64,000 nucleotides of DNA, from NCBI RefSeq assembly GCF_000714535.1, contig NZ_AUND01000012.1, forward strand, positions 372,001-436,000. Reading direction: 5' to 3'. The stretch is from Thioclava pacifica DSM 10166. GTDB taxonomy: Bacteria > Pseudomonadota > Alphaproteobacteria > Rhodobacterales > Rhodobacteraceae. Of the stretch, positions 8,591-18,067 are shown in pieces (the stretch's first letter is position 1; each line of letters opens with the position of its first letter). A program made the position numbers and the translations under genes. Under the pieces are notes generated by a model. The model ran no database searches. It was not told where the DNA came from and worked only from the letters and a program-made list of their open reading frames with translations.

Positions 8591-9459
8591 GCGGACAGGA
8601 AATCGGCAACCTCGGCACCGGTTGGAATCGCATCCGCCGTGCCGGACCGGGTGACTTTCAGCGCCGCAGCCGCAGCCGCGACCCGCATCGCTTCATCCAC
8701 GGCGAGCCCTTCCGAAAGGCTCGCGACGAGGTAACCGGTATAGGTGTCGCCCGCGCCGGTCGTATCGACCGCCTCGACAGGAAACCCCTTAACCCGGATC
8801 TCGTGGCCCCGAGCGACATCATGCCAGACGGCACCCTTGGCCCCGAGCGTCACCAGAACATTCTCGACCTCAAGCTCCCCAAGCGTCACGCCAAGCGCCG
8901 AACAAAGCTGCGCGGCCTCGATCTCATTCACGATAAGGAGCGAGACAAAGGGCAGCACCGCCCGCGTCGCTTCCGCATCGAAAGGGGCCGCGGAATAGAT
9001 CACGAATAGACCCTGTTCCTGCGCAAATCGCGCCGCCTCGACCTGCAACCCTGTCTCATTCTGCAAGATCAGAGCATCACCCGCCCCGGCGCCATCGAGA
9101 GCCTGTTTCACATGCGACTCCGCGATCTCGCGGTTCGCACCGGCATGGATCACGATGGCATTCTCACCACCCGCATCGACCGTGATGATCGCGTGCCCCG
9201 AAGCGCCTTCGACTTCGCAAACATGGGCGCAATCGACCCCGGCCGCCTCCAGGCGCTCGAGCATCCAACGCCCATCGGCCCCGATCGCCCCGATATGGCG
9301 CACCTTTGCCCCGGACCGTGCAATCGCGACAGACTGGTTCGCACCCTTGCCACCAAGACCCAGCGTATAGCTCTCGGCTGCGAGCGTCTCTCCCGGTGCG
9401 GGCAAGTGTTCGAGCCGATAAAGATGGTCCGCATTGATCGATCCGAGATTGTAGATCAT
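8575..9459 (-). CDS. rbsK: Ribokinase-type PfkB family carbohydrate kinase
   Basis: 294-aa PfkB-fold kinase that phosphorylates a sugar, probably ribose at O5, with ATP. The N-terminal GSINADHLYRLEHLPAPGET and the glycine motif GLGGKGANQSVA are typical of ribokinases; the C-terminal DTTGAGDTYTGYL contains the catalytic Asp and anion hole. No ribose transporter or repressor is adjacent, so the exact sugar is inferred only from similarity. It converges on phoB with a 16-bp overlap, meaning neither gene has an independent terminator in the gap. Confidence 0.85.
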   Translation of the reverse strand: MIYNLGSINADHLYRLEHLPAPGETLAAESYTLGLGGKGANQSVAIARSGAKVRHIGAIGADGRWMLERLEAAGVDCAHVCEVEGASGHAIITVDAGGENAIVIHAGANREIAESHVKQALDGAGAGDALILQNETGLQVEAARFAQEQGLFVIYSAAPFDAEATRAVLPFVSLLIVNEIEAAQLCSALGVTLGELEVENVLVTLGAKGAVWHDVARGHEIRVKGFPVEAVDTTGAGDTYTGYLVASLSEGLAVDEAMRVAAAAAALKVTRSGTADAIPTGAEVADFLSAQPRA

Positions 9460-9470
9460 CGGCCCATCCT

Positions 9471-9527
9471 TCTTCTTGATATCAAATATCTCGGGGGCTG
9501 CGCGCGAGCGCAGCGGGGCAGAGCCCC
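9471..9527 (-). repeat. Intergenic hairpin repeat, copy 1 (rbsK-maeB)
   Basis: Contains TCTTCTTGAT, then AAATATCTCGGGGG, then hairpins CTGCGC/GCGCAG (9498-9513) and GGGGC-AGA-GCCCC (9515-9527). The same order of elements recurs between mutS and grpE at 14571-14619. I recognise this module from intergenic regions of Rhodobacteraceae genomes; here it sits after the stop of maeB and in front of rbsK, so it may act as a terminator. Strand was assigned from the maeB direction. Confidence 0.6.
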
Positions 9528-9540
9528 TCCCCGTCCAGAA

Positions 9541-11808
9541 TCAATCCTTCAGACAGAGCTTGCACGACGCCAGTGCCGCCATGTTCAGGATGTCGTTCAC
9601 CGTCGACGAGGTCGAGCAGAGCTGAACCGCATGGCTCGTTCCAGTCAGGATCGGCCCGATCACCGTGGCCCCTGCCATCTCCTGCATCAGCTTCACCGAG
9701 ATCGAGGCCGAATGGCGCGCCGGGACGACAAGAATATTCGCCGGACCGGTCAGACGACAGAACGGGTAGTTCTTCATCTGATCCATGTTCAAGGCCACAT
9801 CGACGGTCATCTCACCATCATATTCGAAATCCACCCCGCGCGCGTCGAGCACTTTCGGCGCGACATGCATCTTCGTCGCGCGTTCCGAGACCGGATACCC
9901 GAAGGTCGAGAAGGAACAGAAGGCCACGCGCGGCTCGAGACCCAGCCCCCGCGCCACATGCGCCCCCGCCGTCGCGATATCGGCCAGGTCTTCCTCGTCG
10001 GGCCATTCATGCACCAGCGTATCGCCGATCAGCACGACCCGGCCCTTGTTCAGCACCGCCGTGATCCCCACCGCGCCATCCGAGGGCTTGGCGTCGATCA
10101 CCTTGTTGATGAGTTCCAGCACATGCGCCGATTTCCGCGTGGCCCCGGTCACCATCCCGTCGCCATGCCCATGCACCAGCATCAGCGCCGCAAAGACATG
10201 CCGGTCGCGGGTCGCCAGCTTATGCGCGTCTTCCTTGTCCACGCCCTGACGTTGCAGGCGCGCATAGAGGAAATCCTTGTAGGTCTCGGTATGTTTGGAG
10301 TTTGCCGAGTTGACGACGCGCAATTCGCGATACGCATCTCCAAGACCCGCCGCTTCGAGTTTTTCCTTCACATCCTGCTCGCGGCCGACGACAAGCGCCT
10401 GCCCCATGCCCGAGCGCTGATAGGCAACGGCCGCACGCAGCACACGCGGATCGTCACCTTCGGCGAAGATCATTTTCGCTTGCGCCTGACGCGCGCGGCT
10501 CTGGATGCCCTGCAGGATCGAGGCGGTCGGGTCCATCCGCGCCTTGAGGCTTTGCGCATAGCCTTCCATATCGATGATCGGACGGCGCGCGACGCCGGTA
10601 TCCATCCCCGCTTTCGCCACCGCCGGCGGGATCACATGGATCAGGCGCGGATCGAAGGGCGTGGGAATGATGTAATCGCGCCCGAAGCTCAGCTTGCGGC
10701 CATAGGCCATCGCGACCTCATCAGGCACATCCTCGCGGGCCAGCTCGGCCAGCGCACGGGCGCAGGCGATCTTCATCTCGTCATTGATCGCGCGCGCATG
10801 AATATCGAGCGCGCCGCGGAACAGGTAGGGGAACCCGAGGACGTTGTTCACCTGGTTCGGATAATCCGAGCGCCCAGTCGCCACGATCGCATCCGGGCGC
10901 ACCGATTGGGCCTCTTCGGGCGTGATCTCGGGATCGGGGTTCGCCATCGCGAAGATCACCGGATTATCGGCCATCGCCTGCACCATCTCGGGCGTGACAG
11001 CTCCCTTGGCCGAGACGCCGAGGAACACGTCGGCCCCCTCCATCGCCTCTTCCAGCGAGCGCGCCTCGGTCACCGCCGCATGGGCCGATTTCCACTGGTT
11101 CATGCCCTCGGTGCGACCCTGATAAATCACACCCTTTGTGTCGCACATGATGCAATTGTCGTGCTTGGCGCCCATAGCCTTCACAAGCTCAAGGCACGCG
11201 ATCCCGGCCGCGCCCGCACCGTTGAGCACGATCTTGCAGTCCTCGATCTTCTTGCCCGACAACTCCAGCGCGTTGATCAGACCTGCGGCACAGATCACCG
11301 CCGTGCCGTGCTGATCGTCATGGAACACCGGGATGTCCATCATCTCCTTGAGCCGCTGCTCGATGATGAAACATTCCGGCGCCTTGATATCCTCGAGGTT
11401 GATCCCCCCGAAGGTCGGCCCCATCAGCTTGACCGCGTTGATGATCTCGTCGGCATCCTCGGTATCAAGCTCGATATCGATCGCGTTCACATCCGCGAAG
11501 CGCTTGAAGAGGACCGCCTTGCCTTCCATCACCGGTTTCGAGGCCAGTGCACCGAGATTACCCAGCCCCAGAATGGCCGACCCGTTCGAGATCACCGCAA
11601 CCATGTTGCCCTTGACCGTGTAATCATAGGCCAGCTCGGGGTTCTCCGCGATCGCTTCGACCGGAACGGCAACGCCCGGGCTATAGGCCAGCGACAGATC
11701 GCGCTGCGACGTCATCGGCTTGGATGCGGTGATGTCGTACTTCCCCGGACGCGGGTCGAGGTGATATGCCAGCGCCTCTTCGGGCGTGATACGGTTCTTG
11801 GTGGGCAT
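9541..11808 (-). CDS. maeB: NADP-dependent malic enzyme (malic enzyme-phosphotransacetylase fusion)
   Basis: 755-aa MaeB-type enzyme that oxidatively decarboxylates malate to pyruvate with NADP. The N-terminal malic domain (about 1-160, with SLAYSPGVAVP and VISNGSAILGLGNLGALAS) is followed by the NAD-binding domain (NGAGAAGIACLELVKAMG). The last 320 residues form a phosphotransacetylase-like domain (FAEGDDPRVLRAAVAYQ) that is thought to be regulatory. ATG 11808 was chosen over an upstream start because an AGGAGG site precedes it and the family begins near this point. Divergent from mutS with a 116-bp gap. Confidence 0.95.
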   Translation of the reverse strand: MPTKNRITPEEALAYHLDPRPGKYDITASKPMTSQRDLSLAYSPGVAVPVEAIAENPELAYDYTVKGNMVAVISNGSAILGLGNLGALASKPVMEGKAVLFKRFADVNAIDIELDTEDADEIINAVKLMGPTFGGINLEDIKAPECFIIEQRLKEMMDIPVFHDDQHGTAVICAAGLINALELSGKKIEDCKIVLNGAGAAGIACLELVKAMGAKHDNCIMCDTKGVIYQGRTEGMNQWKSAHAAVTEARSLEEAMEGADVFLGVSAKGAVTPEMVQAMADNPVIFAMANPDPEITPEEAQSVRPDAIVATGRSDYPNQVNNVLGFPYLFRGALDIHARAINDEMKIACARALAELAREDVPDEVAMAYGRKLSFGRDYIIPTPFDPRLIHVIPPAVAKAGMDTGVARRPIIDMEGYAQSLKARMDPTASILQGIQSRARQAQAKMIFAEGDDPRVLRAAVAYQRSGMGQALVVGREQDVKEKLEAAGLGDAYRELRVVNSANSKHTETYKDFLYARLQRQGVDKEDAHKLATRDRHVFAALMLVHGHGDGMVTGATRKSAHVLELINKVIDAKPSDGAVGITAVLNKGRVVLIGDTLVHEWPDEEDLADIATAGAHVARGLGLEPRVAFCSFSTFGYPVSERATKMHVAPKVLDARGVDFEYDGEMTVDVALNMDQMKNYPFCRLTGPANILVVPARHSASISVKLMQEMAGATVIGPILTGTSHAVQLCSTSSTVNDILNMAALASCKLCLKD

Positions 11809-11924
11809 GGGCCGGTGCTCCTCCTGCAATTCGCCCCTCTTAACGTCCCGTGATCCTTCACTCAACGGAATTGCGCCCGAATCCGGGGTTTTGTAGGGTC
11901 GCCGGACAGCGATTTGGGGGGCAC

Positions 11925-14570
11925 ATGGCCAAGCCGACCGTCACACCGATGATGGAGCAATATCTGGGGATCAAGGAGGCCAATCCGGGCGCGCTCCTGT
12001 TCTACCGGATGGGCGACTTCTACGAGATGTTCTTTCAGGATGCGGTCGATGCGGCCGCCGCCCTCGATATCGCTCTGACCAAGCGTGGCCAGCACCTGGG
12101 GGAAGATATCGCGATGTGCGGCGTCCCGGTCCATGCCGCCGAAGGCTACCTGCTGACCCTGATCCGCAAGGGCTTCCGCGTGGCGATCGCCGAGCAGATG
12201 GAAGATCCCGCCGAGGCGAAGAAACGCGGCTCGAAATCTGTCGTGAAACGCGATGTCGTGCGATTGGTGACCCCCGGCACGCTGACCGAGGAAAGCCTGC
12301 TCGAAGCACGTCGCCATAACTTCCTCGCCGCCTGGACCGAAGTCCGCGACGAGGCGGCGCTGGCCTGGGTCGATATCTCCACCGGCGAGTTTCGGGTCAC
12401 ACCCTGCCCGCTCTCGCGGCTGGGACCCGAGCTTGCACGCCTTGCCCCGCGCGAAGTGCTGGTCAGCGAGGCAAAAGAGGCCGATTGCGCCGAAATAGTC
12501 TCTGATATGCGCGCAGCAATGACTCCCCTCTCGCGCGCGAGCTTCGACAGCCAGGCGGCCGAGACGCGGCTGCAAGCGCTCTATTCCGTCGGCTCGCTCG
12601 ACGCTTTCGGAAGTTTCTCCCGTGCCGAGATGGCGGCGATGGGCGCGATCGTCGATTACCTCGAGATCACCCAGAAAGGGAAACTTCCCCTGCTGCGCCG
12701 CCCGATCCACGAGGAAAGCGACGCCGCGATGCAGATCGACGCCGCGACCCGGCGCAATCTGGAACTGACGCAGGCCTTGTCTGGCGGGCGCGACGGCTCG
12801 CTGCTGAATGCGATCGACCGCACCGTGACCGCAGGCGGCGCGCGACTGCTCGAACGGCGTCTGTCCGCCCCCTCGCGCAAGCTCTCGGAAATCCACACCC
12901 GTCACGACGCCGTCCGATTCCTGCTCAACGAGACCCGTTTTGCCGAGGATCTGCGCGCCGATCTCAAGCGCTGCCCCGACATGGACCGCGCCCTGTCACG
13001 CCTCGCGCTCGATCGGGGCGGCCCGCGTGACATGGCCGCGATCCGCAACGGTCTGGAACAGGTCGAACGGATCGCCGGGGCGCTTGGCTCGGTCGATGCA
13101 CCGGATCTTCTCTCCGGTGTGGCCAAGGCATTGGTCGGCCATGAAAGCCTCACCGCGCTTCTCGATGCCGCCCTGATTGCCGAGCCGCCGCTTCTGGCGC
13201 GCGATGGCGGGTTCATCGCCTCCGGCTATGACGAAGAGCTCGACCAGACCCGCCAGCTGCGCGACGAAGGCCGCGGCGTGATCGCGAAGATGCAGGCCGA
13301 ATATATCGAGGCCACGGGGATCAATTCCCTGAAGATCAAGCACAACAACGTGCTGGGCTATTTCATCGAGACCACCGCCACCCATGCCGAGAAGATGCTC
13401 GCCCCGCCGCTGTCCGAACGCTTCATCCATCGTCAGACCACCGCCAACCAGGTGCGTTTCACGACCGTCGAACTGAGCGAGATCGAAACCCGGCTTCTGA
13501 ACGCAGGCAACCATGCGCTGGAGATTGAAAAAAGGCTCTATTCGAGCCTGAAACAGGCCATTCTCGACCATGCCGGGCCGATCAACGAGGCCTCGCGCGC
13601 CCTAGCCGAAATCGACCTCGCCGCCGCCTTCGCAACGCTTGCGCGCGCCGAGGACTGGACAGAACCCAAGGTCGATGACAGCCGCGCCTTCATCGTCGAG
13701 GGCGGGCGTCACCCGGTCGTCGAAGCCTCGCTGAAGAAATCCGGCGAACCCTTCATCGCCAATGATTGCGAACTCACGGAAGGTACGACCCCCGCGATCT
13801 GGCTGCTCACCGGCCCGAACATGGCCGGTAAATCGACCTTCCTGCGCCAGAACGCCCTGATCGCGCTTCTCGCCCAGGCCGGCAGCTTCGTCCCGGCGAA
13901 AGCTGCGCATATCGGTCTTGTTTCACAACTCTTCAGTCGCGTCGGCGCCGCGGACGATCTCGCGCGCGGACGCTCGACCTTCATGGTGGAAATGGTGGAG
14001 ACCGCCGCGATCCTGAATCAGGCCGATGACCGCGCCCTCGTTATCCTGGACGAGATCGGCCGCGGCACTGCGACCTATGACGGCCTCTCGATCGCCTGGG
14101 CGGTGATGGAACACCTTCACGCCAGCAACCGCTGCCGCGCGCTTTTCGCCACGCATTACCACGAGATGACCGCACTTTCCGCGAAACTCGACGGCGTGGA
14201 AAACGCGACCGTCGCGGTCAAGGAGTGGGAAGGCGAGGTGATTTTCCTCCACGAGGTCCGCAAAGGCGCGGCCGATCGGTCCTATGGCGTTCAGGTCGCC
14301 CGGCTCGCAGGGCTCCCCCATTCCGTCGTGGAACGGGCACGTGTCGTTCTCGATGCGCTTGAAAAAGGCGAGCGCGAAGGCGGCGGAAAGAAACAGGCGG
14401 TAATCGACGATCTGCCGCTCTTTTCAGTCTCTAACACGCCGCAACCGGCCCCGGCACCCGCCGGAAATTCCGAGCTGGAAGACCGCCTGAAAACACTGAT
14501 CCCCGACGACATGACGCCGAAAGAAGCGCTCGACGCCCTCTACGAACTTCGAGCCCTCCTCACGGAATGA
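11925..14570 (+). CDS. mutS: DNA mismatch repair protein MutS
   Basis: 881-aa mismatch-recognition ATPase. The N-terminal clamp has RMGDFYEMFF with the mismatch-contacting Phe32 and Glu34; the core and lever follow. The C-terminal ATPase has Walker A GPNMAGKST at about residues 628-636, the RSTFMVEMVETAAIL segment, Walker B VILDEIGRGTATYDG and FATHYHEM. Translation from ATG 11925 begins MAKPTVTPMMEQYL, as in relatives; an earlier in-frame ATG at 11850 would add an unrelated arginine-rich leader. No mutL is nearby. Full length with no visible frameshift. Confidence 0.97.
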   Translation: MAKPTVTPMMEQYLGIKEANPGALLFYRMGDFYEMFFQDAVDAAAALDIALTKRGQHLGEDIAMCGVPVHAAEGYLLTLIRKGFRVAIAEQMEDPAEAKKRGSKSVVKRDVVRLVTPGTLTEESLLEARRHNFLAAWTEVRDEAALAWVDISTGEFRVTPCPLSRLGPELARLAPREVLVSEAKEADCAEIVSDMRAAMTPLSRASFDSQAAETRLQALYSVGSLDAFGSFSRAEMAAMGAIVDYLEITQKGKLPLLRRPIHEESDAAMQIDAATRRNLELTQALSGGRDGSLLNAIDRTVTAGGARLLERRLSAPSRKLSEIHTRHDAVRFLLNETRFAEDLRADLKRCPDMDRALSRLALDRGGPRDMAAIRNGLEQVERIAGALGSVDAPDLLSGVAKALVGHESLTALLDAALIAEPPLLARDGGFIASGYDEELDQTRQLRDEGRGVIAKMQAEYIEATGINSLKIKHNNVLGYFIETTATHAEKMLAPPLSERFIHRQTTANQVRFTTVELSEIETRLLNAGNHALEIEKRLYSSLKQAILDHAGPINEASRALAEIDLAAAFATLARAEDWTEPKVDDSRAFIVEGGRHPVVEASLKKSGEPFIANDCELTEGTTPAIWLLTGPNMAGKSTFLRQNALIALLAQAGSFVPAKAAHIGLVSQLFSRVGAADDLARGRSTFMVEMVETAAILNQADDRALVILDEIGRGTATYDGLSIAWAVMEHLHASNRCRALFATHYHEMTALSAKLDGVENATVAVKEWEGEVIFLHEVRKGAADRSYGVQVARLAGLPHSVVERARVVLDALEKGEREGGGKKQAVIDDLPLFSVSNTPQPAPAPAGNSELEDRLKTLIPDDMTPKEALDALYELRALLTE

Positions 14571-14619
14571 TCTTCTTCTTGATGCAAATATCTCGGGGGT
14601 CTGGGGGCAGAGCCCCCAG
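14571..14619. repeat. Intergenic hairpin repeat, copy 2 (mutS-grpE), bidirectional terminator candidate
   Basis: TCTTCTTCTTGATG, AAATATCTCGGGGG, then a perfect 8-bp stem CTGGGGGC (14601-14608), AGA loop, GCCCCCAG (14612-14619). It shares element order and most bases with the copy at 9471-9527. It fills the 57-bp gap between the convergent mutS and grpE, so it can end transcripts from both sides. Confidence 0.65.
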
Positions 14620-14627
14620 CTACACCG

Positions 14628-15176
14628 TCAGCTCTTCGGCGTGGAGCTGACGCCCACTTTCGCCGGGCGCAGCAGCCGGTCGTGAATCATGAACCCGTTT
14701 TCCATGACCTGGATGATGTCGCCGGCCTTGGTGCCGGGCACAGGCGCCTCGAACATCGCCTCATGCATCTGCGGATCGAACTTCTCGCCAAGCTCCGGTT
14801 TGACAGCGGTGATGCCGTGGCGGCCGAAAACGTTGAGAAGCTCGCGCTGGGTCAGCTCGACGCCTTCAACGAGCGCACCAGCCTGGGCCCGGACCTCTTC
14901 ACTCGCCGCTTCCAATGCGCGCGAGAGCGCGTCGAACACCGGCAACATATCACGTGCCAGACGCGTGCCACCGTAATTCGCCGCTTCCTGACGTTCCTTG
15001 TCGGCCCGCTTGCGCGCATTCTCGGCATCGGCCAGCGCACGCATGAAACGGTCTCGGAACTCGTCGCGCTCGGCGCGCAGCGCCTCAAGCTCGTCGCTCT
15101 CTTCTGCCATTACGTCTTCGAAGGTTTCGTCAATCTGCGCCTGATCTTCGGCAATCTCGTCTTTTTTCTCGCTCAT
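14628..15176 (-). CDS. grpE: Nucleotide exchange factor GrpE
   Basis: 182-aa co-chaperone that releases ADP from DnaK. A long acidic N-terminal segment leads into a coiled coil (about 35-95, with EELEALRAERDEFRDRFMRA-type heptads) and the C-terminal beta domain with EGVELTQRELLNVFGRHGI and MHEAMFEAPVPGT. ATG 15176 was preferred: an AAAGGG site lies eight bases upstream, whereas the GTG at 15185 overlaps the hrcA stop. Second gene of a hrcA-grpE heat-shock operon; dnaK and dnaJ are not in the window. Confidence 0.95.
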   Translation of the reverse strand: MSEKKDEIAEDQAQIDETFEDVMAEESDELEALRAERDEFRDRFMRALADAENARKRADKERQEAANYGGTRLARDMLPVFDALSRALEAASEEVRAQAGALVEGVELTQRELLNVFGRHGITAVKPELGEKFDPQMHEAMFEAPVPGTKAGDIIQVMENGFMIHDRLLRPAKVGVSSTPKS

Positions 15177-15181
15177 GCCAT

Positions 15182-16243
15182 TCACCCTTTGCCCTGGCCG
15201 GAAATCATCCGCCCGACCAGCTGCGCTGTGTAATCCACGATCGGCACGATCCGCCCGTAATTGAGCCGCGTGGGCCCGATCACTCCGACCGCACCAATGA
15301 TCTTTCGGTCAGCGTTCATATATGGAGAGACCACCAAAGAGGAACCCGAAAGAGAGAAAAGTTTATTCTCCGAGCCAATAAAAATGCGCACGCCCTCACC
15401 ATCCTCGGCCAGATCGAGGAATTCAGCGATATCGCGCTTGCGCTCGAGGTCGTCGAAGAGCGATCGGATCCGGTCGAGATCATCTTCGGAGCCCAGCAAA
15501 TTCGCCCGCCCACGCACGATCAGACGCTCGTAGCTCTCGCCCTTGTTCTCCCAGGCCGCCAATCCGCTATCGATCAGCGCGGTCGCGAGCGAATCGATCT
15601 CGGAGCGATGCTTGGCGATCTCTCGCTGAATATGACCGCGCAGCTCGGAGAGCGTCCGGCCCTCGGCCATCGCATTGAGGAAATTCGCGGCCTCGCGCAT
15701 CGAGGACGGCGTTTGTCCGATTGGCGGCGTGAAAACGCGGTTTTCGACCTGCCCATCCGCAAAGACCAAGACGACCAGCGCACGGTCAGGCGCGAGCGAG
15801 ACGAACTCGATGTGCCGGATCGGCGCTTCATGCTTCGGCGCAAGAACAAGGCTCGCCCCTTGGGTCATGCCCGAAAGCGCGTTCGACACCCGGTCCAGCA
15901 AAGACCCGACATCGCCGGAATTCGCGCCCATCGTCGCATCCAGCGCCGCGCGGTCTTCATCGCCCAGATGGTTCACTTCCATCACGCCATCGACGAAAAG
16001 CCGCAGACCCATCTGCGTCGGAATCCGCCCTGCCGAGACATGCGGGCTGTCGAGAAGACCGAGGTATTCCAGGTCCTGCATCACGTTGCGGATCGTCGCC
16101 GCCGAGAGCTTTTCGCTCATCGCGCGCGTCAAGGTGCGCGAGCCAACCGGGTCGCCCGTCGAGAGATAACCCTCAACCACCCGCCGGAACACCTCACGGG
16201 AGCGGTCATTCAGTTCGGAAAGAATGTTGTTCTGGTCGCTCAT
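15182..16243 (-). CDS. hrcA: Heat-inducible transcription repressor HrcA
   Basis: 353-aa repressor of class I heat-shock genes, normally binding CIRCE elements in front of groESL or hrcA. An N-terminal winged helix (about 1-90: SREVFRRVVEGYLSTGDPVG, SAATIRNVMQDLE) is followed by the GAF-like and dimerisation parts ending in GPTRLNYGRIVPIVDY. It is cotranscribed with grpE, ending just before that gene. I found no CIRCE sequence upstream, so autoregulation is unlikely here and its targets lie elsewhere. Confidence 0.95.
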   Translation of the reverse strand: MSDQNNILSELNDRSREVFRRVVEGYLSTGDPVGSRTLTRAMSEKLSAATIRNVMQDLEYLGLLDSPHVSAGRIPTQMGLRLFVDGVMEVNHLGDEDRAALDATMGANSGDVGSLLDRVSNALSGMTQGASLVLAPKHEAPIRHIEFVSLAPDRALVVLVFADGQVENRVFTPPIGQTPSSMREAANFLNAMAEGRTLSELRGHIQREIAKHRSEIDSLATALIDSGLAAWENKGESYERLIVRGRANLLGSEDDLDRIRSLFDDLERKRDIAEFLDLAEDGEGVRIFIGSENKLFSLSGSSLVVSPYMNADRKIIGAVGVIGPTRLNYGRIVPIVDYTAQLVGRMISGQGKG

Positions 16244-16261
16244 CGCACCTCATCCACCGTG

Positions 16262-16290
16262 AATTAAAGCTGCGTGAGGCCGAAGGTCAA
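16262..16290 (-). promoter_or_regulatory. Candidate promoter of hrcA-grpE
   Basis: On the minus strand TTGACC (16290-16285) and TTAATT (16267-16262) are separated by exactly 17 bases, 18 bases before the hrcA start. This fits a housekeeping promoter. The match is by eye only. Confidence 0.4.
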
Positions 16291-16363
16291 TCTCGGCCGG
16301 GGGGTTGCATCGCTGCTTGAGCGCGATCAAATGGGACGCAAACCAATTCAAAGGATCTCAGAA

Positions 16364-17077
16364 ATGCGCCCTTCCGGTAGAGAGCTAAGCGACCTTCGCC
16401 CGATTTCAATCGAGACCGGTGTCACGAAACACGCGGAAGGGTCGTGCCTGATCAAGATGGGCGACACGCATGTGCTGTGCACCGCGACGATCGAGGACCG
16501 CGCGCCGTCGTTCCTGAAGGGCTCGGGCCTTGGCTGGGTGACGGCGGAATACGGGATGCTGCCGCGCGCCACCAACACGCGCAACCGGCGCGAGGCTGCG
16601 GCGGGCAAGCAGGGCGGTAGAACCGTTGAAATTCAACGCCTTATCGGTCGCGCCCTGCGCGCTGGCGTGGATCGTTCCGCGCTGGGTGAGCGTCAGATCG
16701 TGGTCGATTGCGATGTGATTCAGGCCGATGGCGGCACGCGCTGCGCCTCGATAACCGGCGGCTGGGTCGCGCTGCGTCTGGCGGTGAACAAGCTGCTGAA
16801 GACCGGCGCCTGCACCTCCGATCCGCTGATGGACCATGTCGCCGCGATTTCCTGCGGGATCTATGCGGGCCAGCCCGTCGCCGATCTCGACTATGCCGAG
16901 GATAGCGAAGCGGGCACGGACGGCAATTTCATCATGACCGGCGCGGGTAAGCTGATCGAAGTTCAGATGTCGGCCGAGGGCGCGACCTTTTCGCGCGATC
17001 AGATGAACAAGCTGCTCGATCTGGCCGAAGCGGGCGTCGCCCAGCTGGTCGCTGCACAGAAGGCCGCCACCGCATGA
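16364..17077 (+). CDS. rph: Ribonuclease PH
   Basis: 237-aa phosphorolytic 3'-5' exoribonuclease that trims tRNA 3' ends. It begins [19 protein letters not shown] and contains [16 protein letters not shown] and the phosphate-site region [20 protein letters not shown]. Length equals the family norm when started at ATG 16364; in-frame codons further upstream would only add an atypical leader. It overlaps the rdgB start by ATGA. The order hrcA/rph/rdgB/RidA/hemW is common in alphaproteobacteria. Confidence 0.96.
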   Translation: MRPSGRELSDLRPISIETGVTKHAEGSCLIKMGDTHVLCTATIEDRAPSFLKGSGLGWVTAEYGMLPRATNTRNRREAAAGKQGGRTVEIQRLIGRALRAGVDRSALGERQIVVDCDVIQADGGTRCASITGGWVALRLAVNKLLKTGACTSDPLMDHVAAISCGIYAGQPVADLDYAEDSEAGTDGNFIMTGAGKLIEVQMSAEGATFSRDQMNKLLDLAEAGVAQLVAAQKAATA

Positions 17078-17682
17078 GGGCTTTCACCGACAAGAAGCTG
17101 CTGGTCGCCACGCATAACGCGGGCAAGCTCGAGGAGATCAAGGCGATCCTTGCGCCTTTCGGCATTGAGGTTGTCGGCGCGAAGGAGATGAACCTCCCCG
17201 AACCCGAGGAGACCGAGAGCACCTTTGTCGGCAACGCCCGGATCAAGGCCCATGCCGCCGCGAAGGCGACGGGCCTGCCTGCGCTGGCCGACGATTCCGG
17301 CATCGAGGTCGATTGCCTGAACGGTGCGCCGGGCGTCTACACCGCCGATTGGGCAACCACGCCGACCGGGCGCGATTTCACCATGGCGATGGAGAAGACC
17401 TGGAAAGCCTGCGACGAGATCGCGGCCCCTGCTCCACGCACCGCCCGGTTCCGTGCGACCCTCGTTCTGGCCTGGCCCGACGGGCATGACGAAGTCTTCG
17501 ACGGTCGCGTAGAGGGCCAATTGGTTTGGCCGATGCGCGGCAAGCTCGGCCACGGCTACGATCCGATGTTCCAACCCGACGGCTACGACCTGACCTTCGC
17601 CGAGATGGACGCCGAGCAGAAGAACGAGATCTCGCATCGCGCCGATGCATTCCGCAAATTCGTGAAAATCTTCGAGGCCTGA
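17074..17682 (+). CDS. rdgB: XTP/dITP pyrophosphatase (RdgB/HAM1 family)
   Basis: 202-aa house-cleaning enzyme that hydrolyses XTP and dITP to monophosphates, keeping deaminated purines out of DNA and RNA. Motifs: [18 protein letters not shown] at the N-terminus, [38 protein letters not shown], and the C-terminal [11 protein letters not shown] with [13 protein letters not shown]. Start ATG overlaps the rph stop. It sits one base before the RidA gene, so both metabolic-repair enzymes share a message. Confidence 0.96.
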   Translation: MRAFTDKKLLVATHNAGKLEEIKAILAPFGIEVVGAKEMNLPEPEETESTFVGNARIKAHAAAKATGLPALADDSGIEVDCLNGAPGVYTADWATTPTGRDFTMAMEKTWKACDEIAAPAPRTARFRATLVLAWPDGHDEVFDGRVEGQLVWPMRGKLGHGYDPMFQPDGYDLTFAEMDAEQKNEISHRADAFRKFVKIFEA

Positions 17683-17683
17683 C

Positions 17684-18067
17684 ATGTCCAAGCGGCAAAA
17701 TATCTCCGGCGGATCGCCCTACGAGCCAAAACTCGGCTATTCCCGTGCCGTCGTCCAAGGCGATTGGTGCTTCGTCGCCGGCACTACCGGAGCGGACCCG
17801 GAAACCAAGGTTTTTCCCGATTCCGTGCTGGAACAGGCTCGAAATACGCTCACGACGATCCGTGGCGTGCTCGACCAGGCGGGCTTTTCGATGAGCGATG
17901 TCGTCCGGGCGAATTACATCATCACCGACCCCTCCTACATGGAAGAGATCATCCCCGCGCTGAGCGAAGCGTTCGGTGATATCCGCCCGGCGGCAACGAT
18001 GATCGTCGCCGGTCTGGTCAATCCTGCGATGAAGGTCGAGATCGAAGTCACGGCCTTCCGCGGATGA
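17684..18067 (+). CDS. RidA family protein
   Basis: 127-aa YjgF/YER057c/UK114-fold protein, a trimeric deaminase of reactive enamine/imine intermediates in family members. It shows the SPYEPKLGYSRAV start, a central LTTIRGVLDQAGFSMSDVV helix, and RPAATMIVAGLVNPAMKVEI, carrying the conserved Arg in the expected position before the last strand. It differs from the archetypal RidA in the N-terminal third, so an RidA subgroup with a different substrate is possible. It overlaps the hemW start by ATGA. Confidence 0.88.
   Translation: MSKRQNISGGSPYEPKLGYSRAVVQGDWCFVAGTTGADPETKVFPDSVLEQARNTLTTIRGVLDQAGFSMSDVVRANYIITDPSYMEEIIPALSEAFGDIRPAATMIVAGLVNPAMKVEIEVTAFRG

Noticed and set aside
9112-11853. A 2.7-kb open frame opposite maeB
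   Set aside because: It is the antisense shadow of a clear malic enzyme; its product is Arg/His-rich with no recognised domain.
16244-16363. CIRCE operator for HrcA
   Set aside because: No TTAGCACTC/GAGTGCTAA pair is present in the hrcA-rph gap.
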